The position numbers were made by a program, and so were the translations under genes. A stretch of 64,000 nucleotides of DNA. Origin: Microvirga aerophila. Its GTDB lineage: Bacteria > Pseudomonadota > Alphaproteobacteria > Rhizobiales > Beijerinckiaceae. The stretch spans positions 124,001 through 188,000 of the forward strand of contig NZ_QOIO01000002.1 of assembly GCF_003332305.1 (NCBI RefSeq). The letters run 5' to 3'. Positions 27,409 through 36,097 of the stretch are shown here, piece after piece. Position 1 is the first letter of the stretch. The number at the start of each line of letters is the position of its first letter. The notes under the pieces are model-generated. The model made no database searches. It had not been told where the DNA came from and was given only the letters and a program-made list of their open reading frames with translations.

Positions 27409-28366
27409 GTCCAGAGGGCTCCGCCCCATTCAGGTGATCCTCATCCTGGTTGCCCTGTCGGCGGTGTCGATCACACTGTTCATGACGGTGGGCGCGAAAG
27501 GCAGCTGGGGCTTCGTACTGCCGTTCCGGGGCACGAAGATCCTGTCCATGGTCCTCGTCGGCTATGCCATCGCGGTGTCGACTGTGCTGTTCCAGACGGT
27601 CAGCCACAACAGGATCCTGACGCCCTCTATCATGGGTTTCGACGCACTCTACATCCTCATCCAGACCGGCCTGATATTCCTGATCGGCTCGGGTGGCGTT
27701 GCGATGCTCGACCCGTGCCTGCTGTTCGCGTGCCAGGTGGTCCTGATGATCGTGTTTTCCGGCATTCTCTATCGCTGGCTTTTCTCGGGCAGCAGTCGGA
27801 GCCTTCACCTGCTCATTCTCGTGGGGATCGTGTTCGGCGTACTGTTTCGCAGCCTGTCAGGTTTCATGCAGCGGGTCATTGATCCCAACGAATTTGTCGT
27901 TTTGCAGGATCGCCTCTTCGCCAGCTTCAATAATGTCGACACCAGCCTGCTTGCGGTGTCCGCTGCGGCTGTCCTGGCGACATCCCTCGTCGGATGGCGG
28001 TTTATGCACACATACGACGTGCTGGCCCTGGGCCGCGAGACCTCGATCAACCTAGGCGTCAACCACACCAGAACCGTAACCATCGTACTCGTGTTGGTGG
28101 CGGTTCTCGTTTCCGTCTCCACGGCCCTCGTGGGGCCGGTCACGTTCTTTGGGCTTCTCGTGGCCAGCCTTGCCTACCAGATCGCCGGATCCCACAAACA
28201 TGCCCTCGTACTTCCGGTCGCGACCCTTCTGGCCATCGTCTGCCTCGTTGGCGGGCAGTTCGTTCTCGAGCGGATCTTCGCTTTCGATACCGCCTTGAGC
28301 ATCGTCATCGACTTCGTGGGCGGGATCGTTTTTCTTGCTCTGCTGATTAGGGGAAACACCCGATGA
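27401..28366 (+). CDS. FecCD-family siderophore ABC permease (YclO/FatC-like)
   Basis: 321 residues, FecCD family: GTKILSMVLVGYAIAVSTVL, HNRILTPSIMGFDALY and TALVGPVTFFGLLVASLAYQ. It overlaps the preceding permease by 8 bases using a TTG start, with AAGGGA some bases upstream. Forms the second half of the channel; the PSIMGFDALYI variation is characteristic of the YclO/FatC partner. Confidence 0.9.
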   Translation: MLKSRGLRPIQVILILVALSAVSITLFMTVGAKGSWGFVLPFRGTKILSMVLVGYAIAVSTVLFQTVSHNRILTPSIMGFDALYILIQTGLIFLIGSGGVAMLDPCLLFACQVVLMIVFSGILYRWLFSGSSRSLHLLILVGIVFGVLFRSLSGFMQRVIDPNEFVVLQDRLFASFNNVDTSLLAVSAAAVLATSLVGWRFMHTYDVLALGRETSINLGVNHTRTVTIVLVLVAVLVSVSTALVGPVTFFGLLVASLAYQIAGSHKHALVLPVATLLAIVCLVGGQFVLERIFAFDTALSIVIDFVGGIVFLALLIRGNTR

Positions 28367-29121
28367 TCGAGATTTGCAACGTCAGCAAGACACTCGGCGA
28401 CACGATTGCGGTCAGGGGCGTGTCGCTGCAGATCCCCAGAAAGGGCGTCACATCCATCATCGGCCCCAACGGAGCCGGCAAATCCACGCTCCTGTCCATG
28501 GTCAGCCGCCTCTTGCCCATGACGGCCGGAACGGTGACGGTGGATGGCCTCGATGTCACCAGCGCGCCCTCCGATCTCCTGGCGAAGAGGCTGTCTATCC
28601 TTAGGCAGGACAACCGGATCTCGTCACGGCTCACAGTTCGGGATCTAGTGGAATTTGGCCGCTATCCCTACTCGAAGGGCCGCCTGACACCGGAAGACAG
28701 GGAAAAGGCGGCGGCGGCCATCGGGTTTCTCGACTTGGAAGACCTAACCGAACGCTTTCTTGATGAACTGTCAGGCGGCCAGTGCCAACGCGCCTACGTT
28801 GCCATGGTGCTTTGCCAGGATACAGACTATGTCCTGTTCGACGAGCCGCTGAACAACTTCGACATGAAGCACGCGGTCAACATGATGAAGCTCCTGCGCC
28901 GGGCGGCCGACGATCTCGGCAAGACGGTTGTCCTCGTCCTGCACGACCTCAATTTCGCCTCCTGCTACTCGGATTACATCGTTGCTATGCGCGACGGAGA
29001 CGTCGCCCACCAGGGGACTCCCGACGAGATCATGAGGCGCGAGATCATCCGGAGCGTCTACGACATGGATGTCGAAATCCAGGACGTTCGTGGCCGGAAG
29101 ATCACATTTTACTATACCTGA
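28363..29121 (+). CDS. Siderophore ABC transporter ATPase (YclP/FatE-like)
   Basis: 252 residues. Walker A GPNGAGKST (about 36-44), signature LSGGQCQRA (about 138-146), Walker B DYVLFDEPLNNFD. The start overlaps the preceding stop (ATGA). Completes the inner-membrane ferric siderophore importer. The next gene is convergent with only 8 bases between the stops. Confidence 0.93.
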   Translation: MIEICNVSKTLGDTIAVRGVSLQIPRKGVTSIIGPNGAGKSTLLSMVSRLLPMTAGTVTVDGLDVTSAPSDLLAKRLSILRQDNRISSRLTVRDLVEFGRYPYSKGRLTPEDREKAAAAIGFLDLEDLTERFLDELSGGQCQRAYVAMVLCQDTDYVLFDEPLNNFDMKHAVNMMKLLRRAADDLGKTVVLVLHDLNFASCYSDYIVAMRDGDVAHQGTPDEIMRREIIRSVYDMDVEIQDVRGRKITFYYT

Positions 29122-29129
29122 CCAGTTGC

Positions 29130-30536
29130 TTACCGCCCGAGGCCCATCTGCCGCGGAAGCCAGAGCGTCAGCTCGGGAATGTACGTGATGGCGATAAGCG
29201 CCAGCACCAGAGGCACCAGCCACGGCAGGATCGCCATCGTGGTGCGCTCGACGGACAGCCTCGCGACTCGCGCCAGCACGAACAGCACCATACCGAGCGG
29301 CGGATGCAGCAGGCCGATCATCAGGTTCAAGGTCATGATAAGCCCGAAATGGATGGGATCAATGCCGAGCTTGAGCACGATGGGCAGCAGAATCGGCACG
29401 AGGATGGTGATGGCCGCGATGGTGTCAATGAAGCAGCCGACGAAGAGCATCAGCAGGTTGGCCAGCAGCAGGAAAACCCACTTGTTCTGCGTGAAGCCGA
29501 GGATGGCGTCAGAGAGGATCTGCGCCGCTTGGCTGACAGTCAGCAGCCAAGCGAAAATGGATGCGGCCGTGACGATGAACAGCACGGAGGCGGTAGTCTC
29601 GATCGTGTCGAAAGTAGCCTTTGCCAGGGATTTCAAGTTCATGGAACGGTAGCGCACGAGGCCCAGGAACAGGGACCAGAGCACGGCCGCCACGGCCGCT
29701 TCGGTGGGAGTGAAGAGGCCCATCGTCATGCCGCCGATCAGGATGACCGGGGCCATCAGCGCCATCACGGCGGAAAAGTCGAAGTACCAGTCGAGCGCCA
29801 GGAGGACGGCAAGCGCGATGCCGATGGCGACATTAGGAGAGAGCCCGGCACTAATCATTAGCCAGACCGCCACCGGAAAGGCGAGGACAATGGCGACCTC
29901 GATGCTGGCACTTCCGAGCTGACGCCACGAGAACGGCGTGTCCGAGCCCCAGCCGTTCTTGTAGGCGAAATAGGCAACTGTGACCATCATCATCAGCGTC
30001 ATCACCACACCCGGGATGAGGCCTCCTAAGAAGAGCGCGCCGATGGAAACGTTTGCCATCATGCCGTAGATGACGAAGGGCAATGAGGGCGGGATGATCG
30101 GCCCAAGGGTCGCAGAAGCCGCTGTGACGCCAACGGAGAACTCGGTGGAATAGCCATGGTCCTTCATGGCCTTGATTTCGATTGTGCCAAGGCCTGCCGC
30201 ATCCGCGATGGCGGTACCTGACATACCTGAGAAGATCACCGAACCGATGATGTTCACCTGGCCGAGCCCGCCCTTCATCCAGCCCACTAGTGCGACCGCG
30301 AAGGAATAGATGCGGCCGGTCACGCCGGCGATGTTCATGAGGTTGCCGGCCAGGATGAAGAATGGCACCGCGAGAAGCGGGAAGCTCTCCACGCCCGCTA
30401 TCATGCGCTGGGCCACGATGACATCCGGCACCATGCCAGTGGCGAGGATGTAGAGCAGTGAGGCCACTGCCATGGAGATGGCGACAGGCAACCCGAGGAT
30501 CATCAGGACGAGGAAGGAACCGATTAGAATGAGCAT
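29130..30536 (-). CDS. TRAP transporter large permease (DctM-like)
   Basis: 468-residue, roughly twelve-helix inner-membrane protein with DctM motifs FPLLAVPFFILAGNLMN, GGLGQVNIIGSVIFSGMSG and IPPSLPFVIYGMM. It is slightly longer than the common 425-430 residues because of an extra polar stretch in the middle. Shares one base with the small-permease gene (TGATG). Uses sodium gradients to import an organic anion handed over by the DctP protein. Confidence 0.92.
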   Translation of the reverse strand: MLILIGSFLVLMILGLPVAISMAVASLLYILATGMVPDVIVAQRMIAGVESFPLLAVPFFILAGNLMNIAGVTGRIYSFAVALVGWMKGGLGQVNIIGSVIFSGMSGTAIADAAGLGTIEIKAMKDHGYSTEFSVGVTAASATLGPIIPPSLPFVIYGMMANVSIGALFLGGLIPGVVMTLMMMVTVAYFAYKNGWGSDTPFSWRQLGSASIEVAIVLAFPVAVWLMISAGLSPNVAIGIALAVLLALDWYFDFSAVMALMAPVILIGGMTMGLFTPTEAAVAAVLWSLFLGLVRYRSMNLKSLAKATFDTIETTASVLFIVTAASIFAWLLTVSQAAQILSDAILGFTQNKWVFLLLANLLMLFVGCFIDTIAAITILVPILLPIVLKLGIDPIHFGLIMTLNLMIGLLHPPLGMVLFVLARVARLSVERTTMAILPWLVPLVLALIAITYIPELTLWLPRQMGLGR

Positions 30537-31120
30537 CAGGTTTCAGCCACTAAAGGAGCATCGAAGGCTTCGGGGCGTTCAAGCACGGAATAGCCGCGCC
30601 GCCAGTTGGCGACCGCGACCTGTATGGAGCGGAAGCACATCAGGATGAAGCCGATGAAAACGAAAGAGTAAGCGAGATTCTTCGGCAGAGTAATGGTGGT
30701 CATCTGCTCGTCCGCCACGATATCCATGAAGCGCCAGACTAGGACGGCTCCATAGGCGAAGAAGGCAATGCGGATCAAATCGATCACAGTGGCTAGGATG
30801 CGTCCCAGTTTGGGCGGAAGATAACGATAGAGAAAGTCGACCTGGATATGCCGGCTCATGCGCACGCACATGGCCGCACCGACAAACACCAGCGCGACAT
30901 TGAGGTTGGTCGCGATCTCCTCAGTCCAAGCGAAGGAGTCGTTGAGCACGTAGCGCGTGAAGAACTGTACGAAGACCGCAAGGGTCATGCCCCAGAACAA
31001 CGCGAGCGCCAGCCAATCCTCGAAAGCATAATCTGAGAGATCGACCGGCGCGTGTTCGCTCTCCTCGAAAGTATGCGCCAACTCCTCGGCGCTAATTTGA
31101 GTATGGACTTCGGTCGTCAT
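30536..31120 (-). CDS. TRAP transporter small permease (DctQ-like)
   Basis: 194 residues with four hydrophobic segments; FFTRYVLNDSFAWTEEIA is the DctQ signature (about 53-70), followed by RHIQVDFLY. Both ends carry polar extensions. Forms the membrane complex with the large permease encoded next. Confidence 0.9.
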   Translation of the reverse strand: MTTEVHTQISAEELAHTFEESEHAPVDLSDYAFEDWLALALFWGMTLAVFVQFFTRYVLNDSFAWTEEIATNLNVALVFVGAAMCVRMSRHIQVDFLYRYLPPKLGRILATVIDLIRIAFFAYGAVLVWRFMDIVADEQMTTITLPKNLAYSFVFIGFILMCFRSIQVAVANWRRGYSVLERPEAFDAPLVAET

Positions 31121-31222
31121 CTCTTGGGATCCCCATCCTCAAAAACGGAGGTCTTTTCCAAGGGCGCCCGAGCCGAGGCAACAGGCGAAACGGCGTCCTC
31201 GGCTTTACCAGAACCGGAGGGA

Positions 31223-31244
31223 GGGGCCGCTGTGCAGCGGCCCC
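31223..31244 (-). terminator. Hairpin after DctP gene (first TRAP operon)
   Basis: GGGGCCGC/GCGGCCCC perfect 8-bp GC-only stem with a TGTGCA loop, 11 bases after the dctP-like stop and about 100 before the dctQ-like start. Lacks a T-run; likely a partial terminator or mRNA stabiliser. Confidence 0.7.
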
Positions 31245-31255
31245 ATACGGAAATC

Positions 31256-32251
31256 TTACATACCTTCCGACTTCAGCGCCTGAATCTTATCGTAGTCGGA
31301 TTTACGATAGCCAAGAGACTCCACGGAAACGCTCTTCATCACCGTCTCCTTGAACTCGTCCTTGTTCACCTCTGTGATAGTCAGGCCTTTTTGCTTGAAG
31401 GTTTCCACCAGTTCTTTCTCTTTAGCCTGAATCTCGGCAGTGGCACGAATAGCCGCCTCCTGAGCAACAGTGCTAAATATTTTCTTGTCCTCGTCCGAGA
31501 GCTTGCTCCAGAGCTGCTTTGAGAGGATCGTCGCTAAATGATCGACGATGTGACCAGTGAGCACGATGTGTTTCTGAACCTCGAAGAACTTCTTGGCCTC
31601 GATCGTTGTCAGTGGGTTCTCCTGCGCGTCGACGGTGCCATTCTGTAATGCGAGATAAACCTCCGCGAAGGCGATTGGCGTGGTGTTGGCCCCGCAGGAT
31701 CGCGGCATGGCTAAATAAGCCGGCGCATCCGGAACGCGGATCTTGAGGCCTTTCATCTCGGCACATGTTTTGAACGGCTTGTTCGTCGAGGTGTGGCGGA
31801 TGCCGTAATAGGTGAGAGCCACCATGTTGTGACCGGTCTTCTCGGTATACCCTGCGCTGAGTTCCTTGAAGATGTCGCTTTTCGCAAATGCGATAAGATG
31901 AGATGCGTCCCGGAACACATAAGGATAGTAGCCGATCCCGACTGGCGGATAGCTGCGTGCGGCGAAGCTTGGGCCGGAGATGATCATATCGACGGTGCCA
32001 AGGGACAGGCCTTGGTTGATGTCACTTTCCTTGCCCAGCTGCGAGGCCGGATAGACATCGATCTGGTAGCGGTTGTTGGTGCGTTTCGCGATCTCCTGCG
32101 CAGCCCAGACGGACTGCGTATGGAAGGGCTCCGAGGTCTCATAGACATGGGCCCATTTAAGCTTGGTCTGAGCGCTGGCCGGGAGGGCCGGAAGCACCAA
32201 GGCAGCGGTGGCGACCAGTCCAAATGCAAGGCGGCGAGTTATAGATAGCAT
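31256..32251 (-). CDS. TRAP transporter substrate-binding protein (DctP-like)
   Basis: 331 residues, signal peptide 1-27 (ending ASAQ before TKLKWAHVYE). DctP fold with the conserved Arg that contacts the substrate carboxylate in LKIRVPDAP and the NPLTTIEAKKF segment. AGAGGA lies 9 bases before the ATG. It resembles acid-sugar/carboxylate binders but the ligand is not readable. Location beside hutC suggests a carboxylate related to histidine breakdown (such as urocanate), but I find no HutC-like site upstream. Confidence 0.9.
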   Translation of the reverse strand: MLSITRRLAFGLVATAALVLPALPASAQTKLKWAHVYETSEPFHTQSVWAAQEIAKRTNNRYQIDVYPASQLGKESDINQGLSLGTVDMIISGPSFAARSYPPVGIGYYPYVFRDASHLIAFAKSDIFKELSAGYTEKTGHNMVALTYYGIRHTSTNKPFKTCAEMKGLKIRVPDAPAYLAMPRSCGANTTPIAFAEVYLALQNGTVDAQENPLTTIEAKKFFEVQKHIVLTGHIVDHLATILSKQLWSKLSDEDKKIFSTVAQEAAIRATAEIQAKEKELVETFKQKGLTITEVNKDEFKETVMKSVSVESLGYRKSDYDKIQALKSEGM

Positions 32252-32615
32252 GCTGGCGTTCCTCTCCAGGCCTCCGGCTCTTCGTCCGGTCGGTTAGCAT
32301 CCGCGAGCGACTCTGCCCACGTAAGAACTCTGACAGGCCAATCACATTGACCTACCTGTTCAGCTAACATGCTAGTGCGATGAGAATGATGCACAAGAGA
32401 GAAAATTACGATTTTCTTGCTCTTTTGGAACGAGGCCGCACAGGAAGATAACGGAACAGGCAAGTCGCTCAATGCGAGGCGCGATGGCGTTCCCTGATAT
32501 CAGATTGGGCAAACTTAAGGACAAAGGGGCCTTTTGCATCAAGCTCGGCGCTTCGCTCTTTGAGGATTTCACCAGTGCATGCAGGTTTGGGCACAGCGGC
32601 CTAGGTGATGACCTG
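32252..32615. promoter_or_regulatory. Upstream region of the first TRAP operon
   Basis: 364 bases without a credible gene. On the minus strand a TTGTGC-N16-TAGCAT pair is a possible promoter, and an imperfect 12-bp palindrome (CTAACATGCTAG, 32364-32375, 10 of 12 symmetric) overlaps its -10. No TGT-N4-ACA HutC-type site is present. Small reading frames here look spurious. Confidence 0.35.
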
Positions 32616-33344
32616 TTAGGGTGAATCTGCGCCCAGCGCCTGGGTAATTGGGGAAAAGCGCCCGACCAGATGATGCCTGTCGCCGGGATACACGATACGG
32701 GCCTCGGTGACGAAGGCGCCAGCCTGCCAAGTCCGCCGCTCCAGCACCAGGCAGGCGGCTCCTATCTCGACTTGGAGCTGTTTTGCGAGCGAATTGTCCG
32801 CATTGAGAGCCCGAACGATGTGCTCTGCATCGGTCCATGGCACACGTCTGAGCAGCCAAGTTCCTGGTGGGTCGTTCGTGAAATGCTCCTTGTTCGCTTC
32901 GGGAACCGACGCAAGGCTGATCAAGCGTTGCTCATAAGCCTCCGGCACTCCATCCATCAAGTGAACCGTTGTAACGTTTAACATCCTGGTTCCAGCGGGC
33001 AGCCCTGTCCGTTGTGCAGCAGCCGCATCGATAGGCTCAATCGCACGGCGCAATATCTTATACTGATAGACGCTGCCCGCGCGCGCCGCCTCCAAGGCAA
33101 AATCCTGGATCTCCAGCACGGCCCGTTCTGTGCTTGGCTCTGCCACGACAGACCCCGCTCGCCGCCGGCGCGTGATGAGGCCATTGGCGGCGAGAGTCGA
33201 AAGAACCTTATTGACGGTCATGCGCGAGCAAGCGTACTCGGCCATCAGCTCATGCTCGAACGGGATACGGTATCCCGGGGGCCATTCCCCCGACATGATG
33301 CGGGCCTCGATGTCGTCGCGAATGCGTTGATGTAAATGTTTCAT
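32616..33344 (-). CDS. hutC: HutC, histidine-utilisation repressor (GntR/HutC family)
   Basis: 242 residues. N-terminal winged helix (about 5-70) with FEHELMAEYACSRMTVNKVLSTL, then a UTRA ligand domain (about 85-235) with NVTTVHLMDGVPEAYEQRLI and ACLVLERRTW. HutC repressors release DNA on binding urocanate. It lies 35 bases downstream of hutF, likely in one transcript. Candidate operators of the TGT-N4-ACA type are found at 34829, 34856 and 40796, upstream of hut genes. Confidence 0.93.
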   Translation of the reverse strand: MKHLHQRIRDDIEARIMSGEWPPGYRIPFEHELMAEYACSRMTVNKVLSTLAANGLITRRRRAGSVVAEPSTERAVLEIQDFALEAARAGSVYQYKILRRAIEPIDAAAAQRTGLPAGTRMLNVTTVHLMDGVPEAYEQRLISLASVPEANKEHFTNDPPGTWLLRRVPWTDAEHIVRALNADNSLAKQLQVEIGAACLVLERRTWQAGAFVTEARIVYPGDRHHLVGRFSPITQALGADSP

Positions 33345-33379
33345 GGCAGGTGATTACCCTTTCGCGGGCGCGTTCTAAG

Positions 33380-34738
33380 TCACGCCAGGATGCGGGCTAA
33401 TGTGCCAGCATAGCGATCCCTTATCGCCTCGCGTCGATGATGCCGCCCGTTCATGACAACGGACTTGCCGGCCACAATCACCCTGTCTATGGCGGCTTTG
33501 GACGCAACGAACACATAAGCGTCAATCCACCGGTCCCCCGACACCGCCGAGAGATCCGGATGGCTTGCGTCGAGCACCACGAAATCTGCCCGATGATCGA
33601 CCGCAATGCTCCCGATGCGCCTGCCGAGGGCGCGTTGGCCACCGGCCAAAGCCTTCTCGTACAAGCTGCGTCCTGTCGACTGCCCCTCGCGCTCCGCCAG
33701 GAGATTGCGTCCCCGAAGCTTCAAGCGTTGGCTATATTCGAGCTGCCTGAGCTCCGCCGCCGCATTGATCTCGATGTTGGAATCGGACCCCACGCCGAAA
33801 CTGCCGGAGGCGGCGAGGAAATCGACCCCGTCGAAGATACCGTCGCCGAGATTGGCCTCAGTGATCGGGCAAACTCCCGCCACTGCGCCGCTCGCAGCGA
33901 TGCGCCGGGTTTCGCGAGGACCAAGGTGCGTTGCATGAATAAGGCACCAGCGCTGGTCGATTGGAGCATGGTCGAGCAGCCATTCGACCGGGCGCTGACC
34001 CGACCAAGCAAGGCAATCCTCGACTTCCTTGATCTGCTCAGCCACATGAATATGGATCGGCCCGCCTTCTGACAGAGGCAGGATCTCGCCGAGGCTTTGC
34101 GGCGTGACCGCCCGCAGGCTATGCGGCGCGATGCCGACCACTGCGTCGTCAAGACCTGCAATGGCGTTGCGCGCTCCCTCAACGAGACGCCGATAATTAG
34201 CGGCATCGCTAATGAATCTCCGCTGCCCGTCTGCGGGCACCATGCCGCCAAAACCGCCATTTGCGTAGAACACGGGAAGCAGCGTGAGCCCCATACCGGT
34301 CTCTTGTGCCGCCGCCACGATACGCGTGGCGAGTTCGGCCGGATTGGCGTAAGGCCTGCCATCCCGGTCATGATGCAGGTAATGGAACTCGGCCAGGGCC
34401 GTGAACCCTCCTTCGAGCATCTCCATCATTGCGTAGGCCGCAATCGCCTCCACATCATCCGGTGTAAGCTGTCCGAGAAAGCGGTACATCACCTGACGCC
34501 ACGTCCAGAAGCTGTCGCCTTCGGGCCCGCGTGTCTCGGCCAGGCCCGCCATGCCGCGCTGGAACGTGTGACTGTGCAGGTTCGGCAGCCCCGGCAAGGC
34601 GATTCCGGCAATGTGTTCACAGTCGACTGGGTCAGCGCCCGCCTGCACGGAGCGGATCATGCCGCCATCGATGTCGATGGCTACGTCCTTCGCCCAGCCG
34701 CACGGCAGGAGGGCATAATCGAAAAGAAGCCTGCGCAT
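33380..34738 (-). CDS. hutF: Formimidoylglutamate deiminase HutF
   Basis: 452 residues, amidohydrolase superfamily. Zinc ligands His55 and His57 in [10 protein letters not shown], a later His in IHVAEQ, and the [13 protein letters not shown] segment with the catalytic Asp are present. It deiminates N-formimidoyl-glutamate to N-formyl-glutamate plus ammonia, the alternative to direct HutG formimidase; the N-formylglutamate deformylase gene is present downstream, so the route is consistent. Divergent from hutI. Confidence 0.95.
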   Translation of the reverse strand: MRRLLFDYALLPCGWAKDVAIDIDGGMIRSVQAGADPVDCEHIAGIALPGLPNLHSHTFQRGMAGLAETRGPEGDSFWTWRQVMYRFLGQLTPDDVEAIAAYAMMEMLEGGFTALAEFHYLHHDRDGRPYANPAELATRIVAAAQETGMGLTLLPVFYANGGFGGMVPADGQRRFISDAANYRRLVEGARNAIAGLDDAVVGIAPHSLRAVTPQSLGEILPLSEGGPIHIHVAEQIKEVEDCLAWSGQRPVEWLLDHAPIDQRWCLIHATHLGPRETRRIAASGAVAGVCPITEANLGDGIFDGVDFLAASGSFGVGSDSNIEINAAAELRQLEYSQRLKLRGRNLLAEREGQSTGRSLYEKALAGGQRALGRRIGSIAVDHRADFVVLDASHPDLSAVSGDRWIDAYVFVASKAAIDRVIVAGKSVVMNGRHHRREAIRDRYAGTLARILA

Positions 34739-34828
34739 TCCTATGACCCCATGAGCACGAAGACGAAGTGTCGTCCGACGGTCGAAATATTCCCAGCGAA
34801 TGCCCGACCACCAAAATCCAAACGAATA

Positions 34829-34838
34829 TGTCTAGACA
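34829..34838. promoter_or_regulatory. Candidate HutC operator 1
   Basis: Perfect palindrome TGTCTAGACA in the hutF-hutI divergent region. It fits TGT-N4-ACA, as do the sites at 34856 and 40796. Confidence 0.6.
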
Positions 34839-34855
34839 ATAACGGCTCGCGACGC

Positions 34856-34871
34856 TTATGTATAGACATAA
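34856..34871. promoter_or_regulatory. Candidate HutC operator 2
   Basis: TTATGTATAGACATAA: arms TTATGT/ACATAA are perfect, only the four central bases break symmetry. Centre lies 30 bases from operator 1, about three helical turns, and 24 bases before the hutI start. Confidence 0.65.
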
Positions 34872-34894
34872 ACAAGGGCCACCGGAGCAGGACT

Positions 34895-36097
34895 ATGCTG
34901 TTTGATCGGGTCTGGTTTCATGCACGTCTCGCAACGCTTGTCGGGGACAGCCTTGGGGTCGTGGAAGATGGCGCAGTCGCAGCCAAGGACGGCCGGATCG
35001 CTTATGCGGGACCGGCGAGAGACCTGCCAACCGGGTGGGATGCCACCGAGCGGATCGACTGCGACGGGCGGTGGATCACCCCCGGCCTCGTGGATTGCCA
35101 CACCCATCTAGTGTTCGGCGGCGACAGGGCGCATGAGTTCGAATTGCGCCTGAAGGGGGCAAGCTACGAGGAAATCGCCCGCGCGGGCGGAGGCATCGTG
35201 TCTACGGTGAAGGCGACCCGCGCCGCGAGCGAAGACGATCTCGTAGCAACCGCCCTGCCCCGTCTGGATCACCTGATCGCCGAAGGCTGCACAACAGTTG
35301 AAGTGAAATCTGGCTACGGGCTCGATCTCGACACCGAGGCGCGTGTGCTCCGCGCCGCGCGCCGCCTGGGCGAAGAACGACCCGTATCCATCGCCACTAC
35401 GTTTCTCGGCGCGCACGCGCTGCCGCCGGAGGCTGACGGCGACAAGGATGCCTACATCGCCAAAGTCTGTGCGGACATGTTGCCTATCCTCGCCCGTGAG
35501 GGTCTTGCCGATGCCGTCGATGCGTTCTGCGAGGGCATCGCATTTTCACCGGAACAGACCGCCCGCGTGTTCGACACCGCCAAGGCGCTTGGCCTAGCGG
35601 TCAAGCTTCATGCGGACCAACTCTCCAATCTCCATGGGGCGAAGCTCGCCGCCGAGTTCGGAGCCCTTTCGGCAGATCACCTCGAATATACCGATGACGA
35701 GGGCGCAGCCGCCATGGCGAAGGCCGGCACCGTCGCCGTATTGCTGCCGGGTGCATTCTATACCTTGCGCGAAACGAAAATGCCCCCGGTCGCAGCCTTT
35801 CGCCAGCATGGCGTGCGTATGGCGCTCGCAACCGACTGCAACCCGGGCACCTCGCCGCTGACCTCGCTTCTGCTTGCCATGAACATGGGCGCGACCCTGT
35901 TTCGAATGAACGTCGAGGAGTGCCTTGCCGGCGTGACGCGTGAAGCGGCTCGAGCCCTGGGACGGCTTGACGAAATCGGCACGCTTGAGCCCGGCAAGTC
36001 CTGCGACCTAGCCATCTGGAACATCGAACGCCCAGCCGAGCTCGTCTACCGCCTCGGCTTCAACCCGCTTCATAAGCGTATCTGGAGAGGACAGTGA
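34895..36097 (+). CDS. hutI: Imidazolonepropionase HutI
   Basis: 400 residues. Metal ligands His69 and His71 in [10 protein letters not shown], plus [18 protein letters not shown] and the terminal-domain [10 protein letters not shown], all diagnostic. Hydrolyses 4-imidazolone-5-propanoate to N-formimidoyl-glutamate. The ATG at 34895 has GAGCAGGA upstream; a much longer in-frame reading from 34097 runs through hutF antisense and the operators and is rejected. Overlaps hutH by 4 bases. Confidence 0.96.
   Translation: MLFDRVWFHARLATLVGDSLGVVEDGAVAAKDGRIAYAGPARDLPTGWDATERIDCDGRWITPGLVDCHTHLVFGGDRAHEFELRLKGASYEEIARAGGGIVSTVKATRAASEDDLVATALPRLDHLIAEGCTTVEVKSGYGLDLDTEARVLRAARRLGEERPVSIATTFLGAHALPPEADGDKDAYIAKVCADMLPILAREGLADAVDAFCEGIAFSPEQTARVFDTAKALGLAVKLHADQLSNLHGAKLAAEFGALSADHLEYTDDEGAAAMAKAGTVAVLLPGAFYTLRETKMPPVAAFRQHGVRMALATDCNPGTSPLTSLLLAMNMGATLFRMNVEECLAGVTREAARALGRLDEIGTLEPGKSCDLAIWNIERPAELVYRLGFNPLHKRIWRGQ

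Noticed and set aside
28782-29861. A 359-codon plus-strand frame spanning the siderophore ATPase end and the TRAP permease
   Set aside because: It reads out of frame through one real gene and antisense through another; composition is unlike a protein.
32252-32615. HutC operator upstream of the first TRAP operon
   Set aside because: I looked for TGT-N4-ACA and found only TGTT-N5-AACA-like spacing, which does not match the hut sites.
34097-34894. Extension of hutI upstream to give a 666-residue protein
   Set aside because: The extra part is antisense to hutF and crosses the operators; the conserved HutI N-terminus begins at 34895 with a ribosome-binding site.
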